A stretch of 64,000 bases of DNA, from NCBI GenBank assembly GCA_934167965.1, contig CAKPMJ010000003.1:186001-250000 (forward strand), written 5' to 3'. This stretch comes from an uncultured Clostridia bacterium (GTDB lineage Bacteria; Bacillota; Clostridia; TANB77; CAG-508). The notes under the pieces were generated by a model. That model was not told the DNA's origin, ran no database searches, and saw only the letters and a list, made by a program, of their open reading frames with translations. Below, piece after piece: positions 17,849 through 27,066 of this stretch. The number at the start of each line of letters is the position of its first letter. Within the stretch, counting starts at the first letter, position 1. The position numbers were made by a program, and so were the translations under genes.

Positions 17849-19654
17849 TTAATTTTCAAATACTTGATCAAATTCTTCTCCTGTAATTTTCTCTTTTTCT
17901 AAAAGTATTCCTGCAACTATATGAAGTTTATCTATATTTTGTGATAATATTTGTTTTGCTGTATTGTATGCGTTATCAATAATTCTTTTTACCTCTTCAT
18001 CAATTATACTTGCTGTTTCTTCTGAATATGTTTTAGTTTGTGCAAAATCTCTTCCTAAAAATACTTCTCCTTGATCTCCGCCAAACATAATTGTTCCTAA
18101 TTTATCACTCATACCATAAACTGTAACCATAGCTCTTGCAATTTTTGTAGCTCTTTCAATATCATTACTTGCACCTGTTGATACATCATTTAATATTAAA
18201 GCCTCGGCCACTCTTCCTCCAAGTAAAGATACAATCTGTTCTTCCATAGCTGTTTTAGACATAAATGATTTATCTTCAGTTGGTCTATACATTGTGTATC
18301 CACCAGCCATTCCTCTTTGAATAATAGATATTTCATGTACAGGATCTTGTGTAGGTAAAAATTTACTTACTACAGCATGACCTGCTTCATGATAAGCTAC
18401 TAATTTTTTCTCGTGGTCATTTCTAACTTTATTTTTCTTTTCTGGTCCCATAGTTACTTTAACCATGGCATCTTCTATTTCTTTCATTCCAATTTCATTT
18501 AGATTTCTTCTTGCTGCTAACAATGCTGCTTCATTTAATATATTCTCTAAGTCTGCTCCAGAGAATCCAGATGTATTTTTAGCTATTACTCTTAAATCTA
18601 CATCTTCTCCCAATCTTTTCTTTCTACTATGAACTTCTAATATCTCTTCTCTTGCTTTTACATCTGGTGCTCCAACTACTATTTGTCTATCAAATCTTCC
18701 TGGTCTTAGTAATGCTTTATCTAAAACGTCTGGTCTATTTGTAGCAGCTAAAACGATAACACCTTCATTTGCTGAGAATCCATCCATTTCAACTAGTAAT
18801 TGGTTTAATGTTTGTTCTCTTTCATCATGTCCACCACCAAGTCCTGCACCCCTTTGACGTCCAACAGCATCAATTTCATCTATAAATATAATACATGGTG
18901 CATTTTTCTTAGCTTGTTCAAACAAATCTCTAACACGTGATGCTCCTACACCAACAAACATTTCTACAAAGTCTGATCCACTTATTATAAAAAATGGAAC
19001 TCCTGCTTCTCCAGCAACAGCCTTTGCAAGCATTGTTTTACCATTTCCTGGTGCTCCTACAAGTAATACACCTTTAGGAATTCTTGCTCCCATGTCTGTA
19101 AACTTTTTAGGATTTTTTAGAAATTCTACTATTTCTTCTAATTCTTCTTTTTCTTCATCAACACCTGCAACATCTTCAAATGTTATCTTATTTTTTTCAT
19201 TTTGATTCATCATTCTGGCTCTGCTTTTACCAAAGGTCATTGTTTTACTTCCACCTTGACTATTATTTCCATTCATCATTAAGAACCAAAATACAAAGAA
19301 TATTATTATTAAACCAAATGGCATTAATAATCCAAGTATTGTTATAAATATATTTTCACTTTTACTTTCTAAAGTAAATGCTCCTGTTTTAACATAATCA
19401 CTACAATAATTCATAAAGCTATCCAAGCTTGGGATATTAACCTCTTTTGGTGCTTTTTCTGATTTTAATGTTACATATGCAGTATCTCCATCTGCATTTA
19501 TTTCAATGCTTGACACCTTATCTGCTTCTATTTTTTCAATCAATTCTGAATATTTTAATTTAGAATTACTATTTTCCATTATTGATGATATTATTACTAT
19601 TAAAATAATACCTATTATTAGCCATGTTGCTAATGACTTAATTCCATTCTTCAA
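17849..19654 (-). CDS. ftsH: ATP-dependent zinc metalloprotease FtsH
   Basis: Membrane AAA protease that degrades damaged and short-lived proteins. Two membrane helices (residues 6-26 and about 93-115), Walker A GAPGNGKT, Walker B IIFIDEIDA, the SRH with TNRPDVLDKALLRPGRFD, and zinc site HEAGH. The start is TTG at 19654, placed seven bases after AGGAGG; the longer frame to 19696 runs over the ribosome site. That gives 601 aa, a usual length. Confidence 0.97.
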   Translation of the reverse strand: MKNGIKSLATWLIIGIILIVIISSIMENSNSKLKYSELIEKIEADKVSSIEINADGDTAYVTLKSEKAPKEVNIPSLDSFMNYCSDYVKTGAFTLESKSENIFITILGLLMPFGLIIIFFVFWFLMMNGNNSQGGSKTMTFGKSRARMMNQNEKNKITFEDVAGVDEEKEELEEIVEFLKNPKKFTDMGARIPKGVLLVGAPGNGKTMLAKAVAGEAGVPFFIISGSDFVEMFVGVGASRVRDLFEQAKKNAPCIIFIDEIDAVGRQRGAGLGGGHDEREQTLNQLLVEMDGFSANEGVIVLAATNRPDVLDKALLRPGRFDRQIVVGAPDVKAREEILEVHSRKKRLGEDVDLRVIAKNTSGFSGADLENILNEAALLAARRNLNEIGMKEIEDAMVKVTMGPEKKNKVRNDHEKKLVAYHEAGHAVVSKFLPTQDPVHEISIIQRGMAGGYTMYRPTEDKSFMSKTAMEEQIVSLLGGRVAEALILNDVSTGASNDIERATKIARAMVTVYGMSDKLGTIMFGGDQGEVFLGRDFAQTKTYSEETASIIDEEVKRIIDNAYNTAKQILSQNIDKLHIVAGILLEKEKITGEEFDQVFEN

Positions 19655-19686
19655 AATAATTCCTCCTTTTGTCTTTGTTTTTTTGA

Positions 19687-19715
19687 AATATAACACATAT
19701 ATTTGCTTTTTGCAA
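19687..19715 (-). promoter_or_regulatory. extended -10 promoter of ftsH
   Basis: TTGCAA (19710-19715), 17-bp spacer, TATATT (19687-19692) preceded by TGT, about 30 bp before the start codon. Confidence 0.65.
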
Positions 19716-19764
19716 TAGTTTTTTTATATCATTTTTGTTACAAACTCTAAGTGTTTACGGATAC

Positions 19765-20742
19765 TCAATTTAAACATTCGAAAAAAATTTTTCCTTTATT
19801 TATTCCCACTTTTATATTTTTATTTGGAGTCAAATATTTATTACCTATATTATTTTCACATAGTTTTATTATATCATCTATATTTACTTTTTCTATATTT
19901 TGGACGTTCCCTAGTGTTTTGTCTATCATATATATTATTATTCTCTTTTTTATCAAACTTTCTAAACTGTTAAATTTCCTTAAATCTAATACATTATCTT
20001 CTATCTTAATCTCATTATATGATTTTATTGTTTGACATTGTAAATATTCTTCTGTTTCTTTCATAACTTCTGATAATCTATCAATAGTTTCTATTATATT
20101 AGGATTAAATTCATTTTTTATATATGGTAACACTATATTTCTAATTTTGTTTCTAGTGCAATCATTTATAAGATTTGTTTTATCAATTCTTGGATTTAAA
20201 TTCTTCTCCTCACAATATTTTTCTACTATATCTCTTTGACAATTTATAATAGGTCTTACATATTTATTGTCTCTAATTGGTTCTATTCCCTTTAATCCAT
20301 TTATTCCTGTTCCCCTTATTTCATTCATTATTATAGTTTCAATTTTATCATTTTTATTATGAGCTATTGCTATTTTATTCGCATTTTCTTTTTCTAAGAC
20401 CTCATCAAAAAAATCATATCTAAGTTTTCTTCCCGATTCTTCTACTCCCATTTTATTATTATTCGCATATTTTTTTACGTCTATTCTTTTTATATAACAT
20501 TTTATTTGATTTTTGTCACAATATTCCTGTACATATTTTTCATCATCATTTGCTTCTTCTCTAATTTGATGATTTACATGTGCAACTATTATTTCAAAAT
20601 CATATATTTTTTCATTTTTTATTTCATTTAATATATCAAGCATTGAGATTGAATCAGGTCCTCCTGAAATTCCCGCCACTATTTTGTCTCCATTTTTTAT
20701 TAAATTATATTTTTTTATTGTATTTAAAACTATTTCTTTCAT
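19765..20742 (-). CDS. tilS: tRNA(Ile)-lysidine synthase (short form)
   Basis: 325-aa ATP-dependent enzyme that modifies C34 of tRNA-Ile(CAU) to lysidine, needed to read AUA codons. PP-loop motif SGGPDSISM at the N-terminus, HVNHQIR and the GINGLKGI region are present. It is shorter than the roughly 430-470 aa of many orthologues and ends soon after the central domain. It overlaps dnaB by 4 bp (ATGA). Confidence 0.9.
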   Translation of the reverse strand: MKEIVLNTIKKYNLIKNGDKIVAGISGGPDSISMLDILNEIKNEKIYDFEIIVAHVNHQIREEANDDEKYVQEYCDKNQIKCYIKRIDVKKYANNNKMGVEESGRKLRYDFFDEVLEKENANKIAIAHNKNDKIETIIMNEIRGTGINGLKGIEPIRDNKYVRPIINCQRDIVEKYCEEKNLNPRIDKTNLINDCTRNKIRNIVLPYIKNEFNPNIIETIDRLSEVMKETEEYLQCQTIKSYNEIKIEDNVLDLRKFNSLESLIKKRIIIYMIDKTLGNVQNIEKVNIDDIIKLCENNIGNKYLTPNKNIKVGINKGKIFFECLN

Positions 20743-22073
20743 TCTTCATATCCTCTTGCTAAATTTGCAAATTTTGTGTATTCTCCCATCCATACTAATT
20801 TGATGGTTCCTGTTGAACCGCCTCTGTGTTTAGCAATTATAACTTCTGTAATTCCTTTTTCTTCACTATCTTGATTATAGTAATCGTCTCTATATAAGAA
20901 CATAACTATATCTGCGTCTTGCTCTATAGATCCTGATTCACGCAAATCAGAAAGCATTGGTCTATGGTCTGGTCTTTGTTCTACTGCTCTTGATAACTGT
21001 GATAAAGCAATTACTGGTACATTTAATTCTTTTGCTAAAATTTTTAGAGACCTACTTATTTCTGCTATTTCTTGCTCACGGCTTGAGCTTTTTTTACTGC
21101 TTCCTTGTACTAATTGTAGATAATCTATTATAACTAGCCCTATATCTTTTTCCATTTTTAATTTTCTACATCTTGTACGTATTTCCATTATTGATATTCC
21201 TGGAGTATCATCTATAAATATTTTTGAGTCTGATAATGGACCTACTACACTTGCAAGTTTTGCCCAGTCTTCTTCTTCTAGTTTTCCTGTTCTTACTTTG
21301 TTACTATCTACCATTGCTTCACTACAAAGAATTCTGTTTACTAATTGATCCTTTGACATCTCTAAGTTAAATATTGCAACTGGCGTATTGGCCTTTAACG
21401 CAACATTTGCTGCAATATTAAGTGCAAATGCAGATTTTCCCATAGCAGGACGTGCAGCTAATAATATTAGGTCAGATCCGTGTAACCCTGCGGTTTTATA
21501 ATCCAACTCAGCAAAACCCGTAGGTAGTCCTGTTATTTGTTGTTTTTTATTATATAATTCTTCTAGCTTTGTAAAACTTTCTATTAATACATCTTTTATG
21601 TCTGCATAACCTTTTTGATTCTTATCTTGGATTAGATCAAATATCTTCTTTTCTGCATTATTCATTATATCTTCCAAATCTTCGGTTGGATTATATCCTA
21701 GTTCTATTATTTCATTTGCAGTTTTTATAAGATTTCTTAAAATCCATTTTTCTTCTACTATTTTTATATATTTATCTACATTTGCAGTTGTTGGAACTTT
21801 TTCTGGTAACATTACTAAATATTCCATTCCTCCAACTTTTTCAAATAATCCCATTGATGTTAGTTCATCATTTACTGTTACTAAGTCTACTGGCTCTGAT
21901 CTATTATATAAATTTAGTATTGCTTCAAATATTGCTTTATTGTCTTCTCTATAAAAACTGTCTGGCTTTAATTTTTCTACTGCTGCCATTACAGCATCTT
22001 TGTCTGTTAACATACTTCCTATTACTGCTTGCTCTGCTTCTATGTCATGTGGTGGCACTTTTCCTAGTTCCAT
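20739..22073 (-). CDS. dnaB: replicative DNA helicase DnaB
   Basis: 444 aa (the protein is called DnaC in Bacillus). N-terminal DnaG-interacting domain beginning VPPHDIEAEQAVIGSML; RecA-like core with Walker A AARPAMGKSAFALN and the later IDYLQLVQG, SQLSRAVEQR, DLRESGSIEQDAD and HRGGSTG motifs. It follows rplI by 3 bp. Confidence 0.98.
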   Translation of the reverse strand: MELGKVPPHDIEAEQAVIGSMLTDKDAVMAAVEKLKPDSFYREDNKAIFEAILNLYNRSEPVDLVTVNDELTSMGLFEKVGGMEYLVMLPEKVPTTANVDKYIKIVEEKWILRNLIKTANEIIELGYNPTEDLEDIMNNAEKKIFDLIQDKNQKGYADIKDVLIESFTKLEELYNKKQQITGLPTGFAELDYKTAGLHGSDLILLAARPAMGKSAFALNIAANVALKANTPVAIFNLEMSKDQLVNRILCSEAMVDSNKVRTGKLEEEDWAKLASVVGPLSDSKIFIDDTPGISIMEIRTRCRKLKMEKDIGLVIIDYLQLVQGSSKKSSSREQEIAEISRSLKILAKELNVPVIALSQLSRAVEQRPDHRPMLSDLRESGSIEQDADIVMFLYRDDYYNQDSEEKGITEVIIAKHRGGSTGTIKLVWMGEYTKFANLARGYEE

Positions 22074-22076
22074 ATT

Positions 22077-22523
22077 TTACCCTTCTTTCGCTTGGACTTT
22101 AACTTTACCTATAACTCCTTCGTACAATTTAATCTCTACATTTGTTATCCCTAAACTCTTGATTGCTTCTTTTAATTCTATTTTCTTTTTATCAACTTTT
22201 ATTTGATAATCCTTTTCTAGTTTTTCTGCAATTTCTTTTGTTGATATTCCACCAAATATTTTACCATTTTCTCCTGCTTTTACTTTAAATTCTAATGTTA
22301 TCTTTGCTAATTTATCTGCTACTTTTTGCGCTTCTTCTTTTTCTACTCCCTTTTTATATTGAGCAGCATCTTGCTTTGTTTTTAATTTTGCTAAATTCCC
22401 TGGTGTTGCCTCAACTGCTAAATCTTTTTTAAATAAAAAGTTTCTTGCATATCCATCTGATACGTTTATTATTTCATCTTTTTTTCCTATTGATTTTATG
22501 TTTTCTTTTAATATTACTTTCAT
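22077..22523 (-). CDS. rplI: 50S ribosomal protein L9
   Basis: 148 aa: N-terminal domain MKVILKENIKSIGKKDEI and VSDGYARNFLF, then the long connecting helix and C-terminal domain. A longer frame to 22583 is excluded because AAGGAGGT lies nine bases before the ATG at 22523. It keeps the rplI-dnaB order; gdpP is separated from it by two prepilin-dockerin genes. Confidence 0.97.
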   Translation of the reverse strand: MKVILKENIKSIGKKDEIINVSDGYARNFLFKKDLAVEATPGNLAKLKTKQDAAQYKKGVEKEEAQKVADKLAKITLEFKVKAGENGKIFGGISTKEIAEKLEKDYQIKVDKKKIELKEAIKSLGITNVEIKLYEGVIGKVKVQAKEG

Positions 22524-22585
22524 TTTGTTCGTACCTCCTTGTTTTTCTAGCCCTATTCTACTATATTTTTCCTTAAAATACAATA

Positions 22586-22622
22586 AAAATAGGATAAAAA
22601 TGCAATATTTTTATCCTATTTT
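22586..22622 (-). terminator. terminator of the second prepilin-dockerin locus
   Basis: Perfect 15-bp inverted repeat (22586-22600 with 22608-22622), 7-nt loop, T-rich tail on the minus strand, starting 8 bp past the stop of the prepilin-dockerin gene and 63 bp upstream of rplI. Confidence 0.88.
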
Positions 22623-22629
22623 ACTTATA

Positions 22630-23568
22630 CTATATATTTAATATGTAGCAAATATCCATATCCCTACCATCTTTATATTTATACTTAATTGTGTATTCAT
22701 TGCCTATAACATCGTCTCTTTGACATGTCTCACCATCAAAGTTCATTATACTTACATTCTCATCTGCAAATACATCTAATATTTCTCCTACTTTTGTTGT
22801 GTTAGTTACTCCTTTTAATGCTGGGTATCGATCTCCATCATAATCTACATCCTCTATTGTATATTTAGAATTTTTCAATTTTTCTTTAAAATGCTCTCTA
22901 GTGTCATTATCTATTTCTTTGTTGGTAATAACCCTTATTTTATTATTTGCATATCTATTTTGATTTATTTTAATATTTCCCGCATAATATTCTTGATTTG
23001 CATCTGATGATGTTACCTTTCCATCTCCATTTGAGTCAGCTGCTACTTTAGAATATTCATTCATATTGCTAATATTTCCCAAAGTATAATCCACTATATC
23101 GCTTCCATCAAAAACATCTATTTTTCCATTACAATCCACATCCCCAAAGATAACTGTTCTTGCTATTATTTCTCCATTCTTTGTTACCGACATACCTGTT
23201 GTTAATGTTGTATCTATTGCTACATCTTCTGTATTCTCAATGTTTCTTAATTTATATCCTTGAGTTTCTAAAATATGTTTTAGGTTTTCTGCTTTTTCTG
23301 TTTCCTGTATTCCAGTTATATATCCATATCTACATTTATATTTATATCCTTTTTCTATAAAATATCCATCTATCTCATAATCGATTAATGTTGCTTGTTC
23401 TGCTTTCTGAGATTCCTCTGTCTTTGTTTTTGCTTCAGCTGCTTTTCTTAATATTCCATTCTCTCCTGATAACATGGCTATTGCCACTCCCGCTAAGATT
23501 AATAATACTATTATTGTTATTACTAATGCAATTAGCGTAATTCCTTTATTTTCTCTAGTTTTTTTCAT
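22630..23568 (-). CDS. prepilin-like N-terminal anchor plus dockerin-type protein (locus 2, second gene)
   Basis: 312 aa, same architecture as the genes at 4,298-6,936: MKKTRENKG leader, hydrophobic ITLIALV segment, SGENGILRKAAEAKT, intermediate domain ending TTGMSV. Two dockerin-like loops follow (VDCNGKIDVFD with a Cys-Asn change, and SNGDGKVTSSD) and a C-terminal domain. The first 85 bases or so are identical to those of the next gene upstream, which suggests recent duplication or conversion. Ribosome site AGGAG. No function is known. Confidence 0.75.
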   Translation of the reverse strand: MKKTRENKGITLIALVITIIVLLILAGVAIAMLSGENGILRKAAEAKTKTEESQKAEQATLIDYEIDGYFIEKGYKYKCRYGYITGIQETEKAENLKHILETQGYKLRNIENTEDVAIDTTLTTGMSVTKNGEIIARTVIFGDVDCNGKIDVFDGSDIVDYTLGNISNMNEYSKVAADSNGDGKVTSSDANQEYYAGNIKINQNRYANNKIRVITNKEIDNDTREHFKEKLKNSKYTIEDVDYDGDRYPALKGVTNTTKVGEILDVFADENVSIMNFDGETCQRDDVIGNEYTIKYKYKDGRDMDICYILNI

Positions 23569-23592
23569 AATAAAATTTCTCCTTTAATATAC

Positions 23593-24642
23593 TTATTTTT
23601 TATATATCGTTGCTATATATCCGTTTTTGTATCCTAATTTATGACCATATAATATTTCCTTATTTTTAAACCTTATCTCATCATCATTTTCAACAGATTC
23701 TGTAGTTATCTCTACCTCATCTTCATCTTCATTTATTCTTATAATCTTTGCTTTTCCAGTTAACCCTAATGACTCTAAAATACTATTTCCTGTTGTTTCT
23801 TCAGTCATATTACCTGTTATTCTAAATTCTTCTTTCTTTTCTAGCCACTCCCATTTATATGAATCATCTTTCGGTGTTAAACCATTAACATATGCTTCCA
23901 TTGCTTCTTTATAAGTTTTTACTATTAGTTTATCCTGTGATTTTGCTTCCACATTTTGATATCGCTTCATATCATCTAAATCATACCAATCTGCACATAT
24001 TTCTAATATAATACTTGTATCTTCTGTTCCTATATATCCATCATTATATATGTCCATTGCTGCAATTTGATAGTCTTCAAATTTGCTCCTTGCGCCATTA
24101 AAATCTTCAATATATTGTAATATTGCTGTTGAATCATTAGGTAGTACTTTTCCATCGCAATTAACATCCCCCAAAATTACAACTCTAGCTATAACTTCAT
24201 CTCCTTTTTTTACCGCTACTCCAGTTGTTAAAGTTTGATTTTTCTCCTCTTCAGTTAGTTCTCCTTTTTTTGCATCTTCCCTTCCTTTAGGAACTACATA
24301 GTATTCTTCTCCTTGTAGAGAATCTTCTAAATCATTTATTGTGCTTTTTACTACAAATACATTATCATCTACAATTTCAAATTCAACTCCTGTAATATAA
24401 CCATTTTTGATTTTATATCTTGAATTATTAGTTGAATTCATTAATAATTCCATATCTGATAATGTTGCCTGTTCTGCTTTCTGAGATTCTTCTGTCTTTG
24501 TTTTTGCTTCAGCTGCTTTTTTTAGTATTCCATTTTCTCCTGATAGCATAGCTATTGCTACTCCTGCTAAGATTAATAATACTATTATTGTTATTACTAA
24601 TGCAATTAGCGTAATTCCTTTATTTTCTCTAGTTTTTTTCAT
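23593..24642 (-). CDS. prepilin-like N-terminal anchor plus dockerin-type protein (locus 2, first gene)
   Basis: 349 aa, the longest of the five paralogues. The anchor is as in the others, followed by an intermediate domain with YVVPKGRED and TTGVAV. The first loop is well formed at its start (VNCDGKVLPND), while the second is atypical (IYNDGYIGTED). The C-terminal domain contains LESLGLTGKAKI and ends with NGYIATIYKK. GGAGG precedes the ATG and a near-consensus promoter lies upstream. Confidence 0.75.
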   Translation of the reverse strand: MKKTRENKGITLIALVITIIVLLILAGVAIAMLSGENGILKKAAEAKTKTEESQKAEQATLSDMELLMNSTNNSRYKIKNGYITGVEFEIVDDNVFVVKSTINDLEDSLQGEEYYVVPKGREDAKKGELTEEEKNQTLTTGVAVKKGDEVIARVVILGDVNCDGKVLPNDSTAILQYIEDFNGARSKFEDYQIAAMDIYNDGYIGTEDTSIILEICADWYDLDDMKRYQNVEAKSQDKLIVKTYKEAMEAYVNGLTPKDDSYKWEWLEKKEEFRITGNMTEETTGNSILESLGLTGKAKIIRINEDEDEVEITTESVENDDEIRFKNKEILYGHKLGYKNGYIATIYKK

Positions 24643-24675
24643 AATAAAATTCCTCCTTCGTTCCCTCTATATTTT

Positions 24676-24704
24676 ATTATAAAACATTTTGTTTTATTTT
24701 TCAA
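24676..24704 (-). promoter_or_regulatory. sigma-A promoter of prepilin-dockerin locus 2
   Basis: TTGAAA (24699-24704), exact 17-bp spacer, TATAAT (24676-24681), about 35 bp before the first gene. Confidence 0.8.
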
Positions 24705-24774
24705 TACAATAGTCTGTTTTATTCTATAATCTTCTTAAAATTCGACAATTTTTTTAATTCTGGAGGTATTGTCT

Positions 24775-24846
24775 ATGGAAACTCGTATAAAAAATCTGAG
24801 ACAGGAGCATGATTTAACCCAAAAACAAATCCAAGGACATAATTAA
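24775..24846 (+). pseudogene. truncated HTH (Cro/CI) regulator remnant
   Basis: 23-codon ORF with a good ribosome site (GGAGGT, seven bases away). The peptide METRIKNLRQEHDLTQKQI is the classic first part of Cro/CI regulators, but it stops right after QGHN, before the recognition helix. It is divergent from prepilin-dockerin locus 2, like the intact HTH gene beside locus 1. Confidence 0.6.
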
Positions 24847-24855
24847 ATTATAACA

Positions 24856-24892
24856 AAAAGCATAATTGCTATATATTAGCAATTATGCTTTT
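24856..24892. terminator. bidirectional terminator downstream of gdpP
   Basis: 16-bp perfect inverted repeat (AAAAGCATAATTGCTA and its complement) with a 5-nt loop, 4 bp past the gdpP stop. Confidence 0.88.
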
Positions 24893-24895
24893 ATG

Positions 24896-26917
24896 TTAAC
24901 TTATTACTTCTTCAAAATATTCATTAATTTTTTTCATTAAGTCTTCTTTAACTTCTTCTATTGTTTTACCTTCTATTTGGGCTCCTGCTAATATACTATG
25001 TCCTCCACCGCCCATTTTTTCTAAGATTATTTGAACATTTATATCTCCAATTGAACGTCCACTGATACTTATTACATCTCCAACATTTCCAATTACAAAT
25101 GATGCTGTAATATTTCCTATTGTTAATAATTCATCTGCTGCCTTTGCACATATAATACCTGCATCTTTGTCTCCACTATCATAAGTTGCAATACCTATTG
25201 TATCTTTTATGAGTTCTGTATTTTTTATTATTTCTGTAATAGTTTTATATGTCTCTAAGTCACTTTGGAACCATTTTTTTACTCTTACTATATCAACACC
25301 AAATCTACGTAAATATGCTGCTGCTTCAAATGTTCTAACACCTGTTTTAAATGTAAAGTTTTTGGTATCCATCATTATTCCTGCATATAATGCTTCTGCT
25401 TCAATTGTTGTTAGTTTAGGTTCTTTTTCAGTATATTGTAATAATTCTGTAACTAACTCTGATGCAGATGACGCATATACTTCATGGAATGTAAGTATAC
25501 TTTTCTTTATAAAGTCTGCTGATCTTCTATGATGGTCTATTATTGCAATTTTATTTGTTTTTTCTATTAATTCTGGAACTTCTACATAACTCTGCTTATG
25601 CGTATCTACTATAATTAATAAAGTATCTTCTGTTACCATATTTTCTGCAACTTCTTTATTAATTATTACATTATCATATTCGCCTTCTTCACTAAGGCTT
25701 TCTAAAGCTCCTTTTAACGCCATTCCTTCATTTGAAGCTACAATATATGCTTCTTTATCAAGGCTTTTAGCCAATCTATATATTCCAAGTGCTGAACCTA
25801 ATGCGTCAATGTCTGGGTTTGAATGCCCCATTATAACTATTTTTTCGTTTTCAGAAATTAGTTCTTCCAAAGCATGTGCTACAATTCTAGCTTTTACCTT
25901 AGTTCTTTTTTCTACTTCTGTAGTCCTTCCACCAAAGAATTGATATTTTCCTTCTTCACGAATTGCCGCTTGATCTCCGCCCCTACCTAAAATAAGGTCT
26001 AAAGTTGCCATTGCACTTTTATATTTTTCTTTATCTGTTTCCCCATCATCTGAAATAGCAATACTTAATGTTAACTGTATTCTTCCCATTGTGCTAATTT
26101 CTTTTATTTCATCTAATACACTAAACTTATCTTCTCTTATTGTATCTAAATAACGGTGCTCAAATATATATACATATCTATCTCTATCATTTTTTATGAT
26201 TACACCATCTGTCTTATTGGCCCATTCATATATAGCCTTTTCTACTTCAGCTATAACTTGTGGTCTTTCTTCTGCATCAATCTGTTGCATTGTGTCTTCA
26301 TAATTATCTATTACACATATTCCTACGCAACTTTTTGAGTCAGTATATTCTTTTTTTAGCTTATTTTCTTCTGTCTCATCAACAAAATATAATATCATCA
26401 TATATTTATTTGTCTTTTTTCTGTCTTTACTACCTGATTTTATAAATTCTCCTAATATTTGATACTCTTTAGCATCTATTTTGATATTTTCATTTATTGA
26501 CTTTTCCTTTTGTTCGTCTCCTTCATCTTCTATTTTTTTATTTATTTTATCTAATAGTTCACTCATATAGTTTTCTATTTCTATATTTGCAAATTCTGAT
26601 GCGAATTTTGTACTTCTCCATATTATATTTCCATCTGATTCTAATATTATCAATGGGAATGGTGAATGTATCAAGCTGTTTTTCGCTGCCGAGTTTACAT
26701 TTAATGTTAAATCTTGTAAGTGCTGAGACACCTCATTCTTTCTTTTGTTATCTGCAAAATATGTATACCATAACACTGCAATAAATATTATTATAGCAGG
26801 TACTATCATTTTGTGGTTTAGAAAACTTATAACAGCTAATAAAATAAATATTAGTACAAGATATATTTTAGTTCTTGATACTAAACTATTAAATATTTTT
26901 ATATTATTGTTCTGCAT
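24896..26917 (-). CDS. gdpP: cyclic-di-AMP phosphodiesterase, GdpP/YybT type
   Basis: Membrane enzyme that hydrolyses the signal c-di-AMP; about 673 aa. Two membrane helices (residues 15-60), a PAS-like segment, a degenerate GGDEF domain (LDLILGRGGDQAAIRE), then DHH (MGHSNPDIDALGSA, IVDTHKQS, IIDHHRR) and DHHA1 with GGGGHSILAGA. An in-frame GTG at 26923 abuts the ribosome site GAGGAGA, so the ATG at 26917 is the start. Confidence 0.94.
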   Translation of the reverse strand: MQNNNIKIFNSLVSRTKIYLVLIFILLAVISFLNHKMIVPAIIIFIAVLWYTYFADNKRKNEVSQHLQDLTLNVNSAAKNSLIHSPFPLIILESDGNIIWRSTKFASEFANIEIENYMSELLDKINKKIEDEGDEQKEKSINENIKIDAKEYQILGEFIKSGSKDRKKTNKYMMILYFVDETEENKLKKEYTDSKSCVGICVIDNYEDTMQQIDAEERPQVIAEVEKAIYEWANKTDGVIIKNDRDRYVYIFEHRYLDTIREDKFSVLDEIKEISTMGRIQLTLSIAISDDGETDKEKYKSAMATLDLILGRGGDQAAIREEGKYQFFGGRTTEVEKRTKVKARIVAHALEELISENEKIVIMGHSNPDIDALGSALGIYRLAKSLDKEAYIVASNEGMALKGALESLSEEGEYDNVIINKEVAENMVTEDTLLIIVDTHKQSYVEVPELIEKTNKIAIIDHHRRSADFIKKSILTFHEVYASSASELVTELLQYTEKEPKLTTIEAEALYAGIMMDTKNFTFKTGVRTFEAAAYLRRFGVDIVRVKKWFQSDLETYKTITEIIKNTELIKDTIGIATYDSGDKDAGIICAKAADELLTIGNITASFVIGNVGDVISISGRSIGDINVQIILEKMGGGGHSILAGAQIEGKTIEEVKEDLMKKINEYFEEVIS

Positions 26918-26948
26918 AAACACTCTCCTCTTATTATATACATTTACT

Positions 26949-26977
26949 ATTTTACCTTAAAATTTCATCTTTGTCAA
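26949..26977 (-). promoter_or_regulatory. sigma-A promoter of gdpP
   Basis: TTGACA (26972-26977), 17-bp spacer, TAAAAT (26949-26954), about 32 bp before the start codon. Confidence 0.75.
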
Positions 26978-27017
26978 ATTAGAGTTTGTTTATATGGTTT
27001 TCTTTTTTACAAATTTA

Positions 27018-27026
27018 TGTTATAAT
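27018..27026 (+). promoter_or_regulatory. extended -10 promoter of the ABC transporter pair
   Basis: TGTTATAAT about 40 bp before the first gene; no good -35 is seen at 17 bp, which fits an extended -10 promoter. Confidence 0.5.
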
Positions 27027-27066
27027 CCTTATAAGAAATTTATAAAAAAGAAAGTGGGTAATTTAT

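Noticed and set aside
23160..23360. Hydrophobic plus-strand ORFs opposite the prepilin-dockerin genes
   Set aside because: Leu/Ile/Tyr-rich translations are an artefact of reading AT-rich antisense; no start signals.
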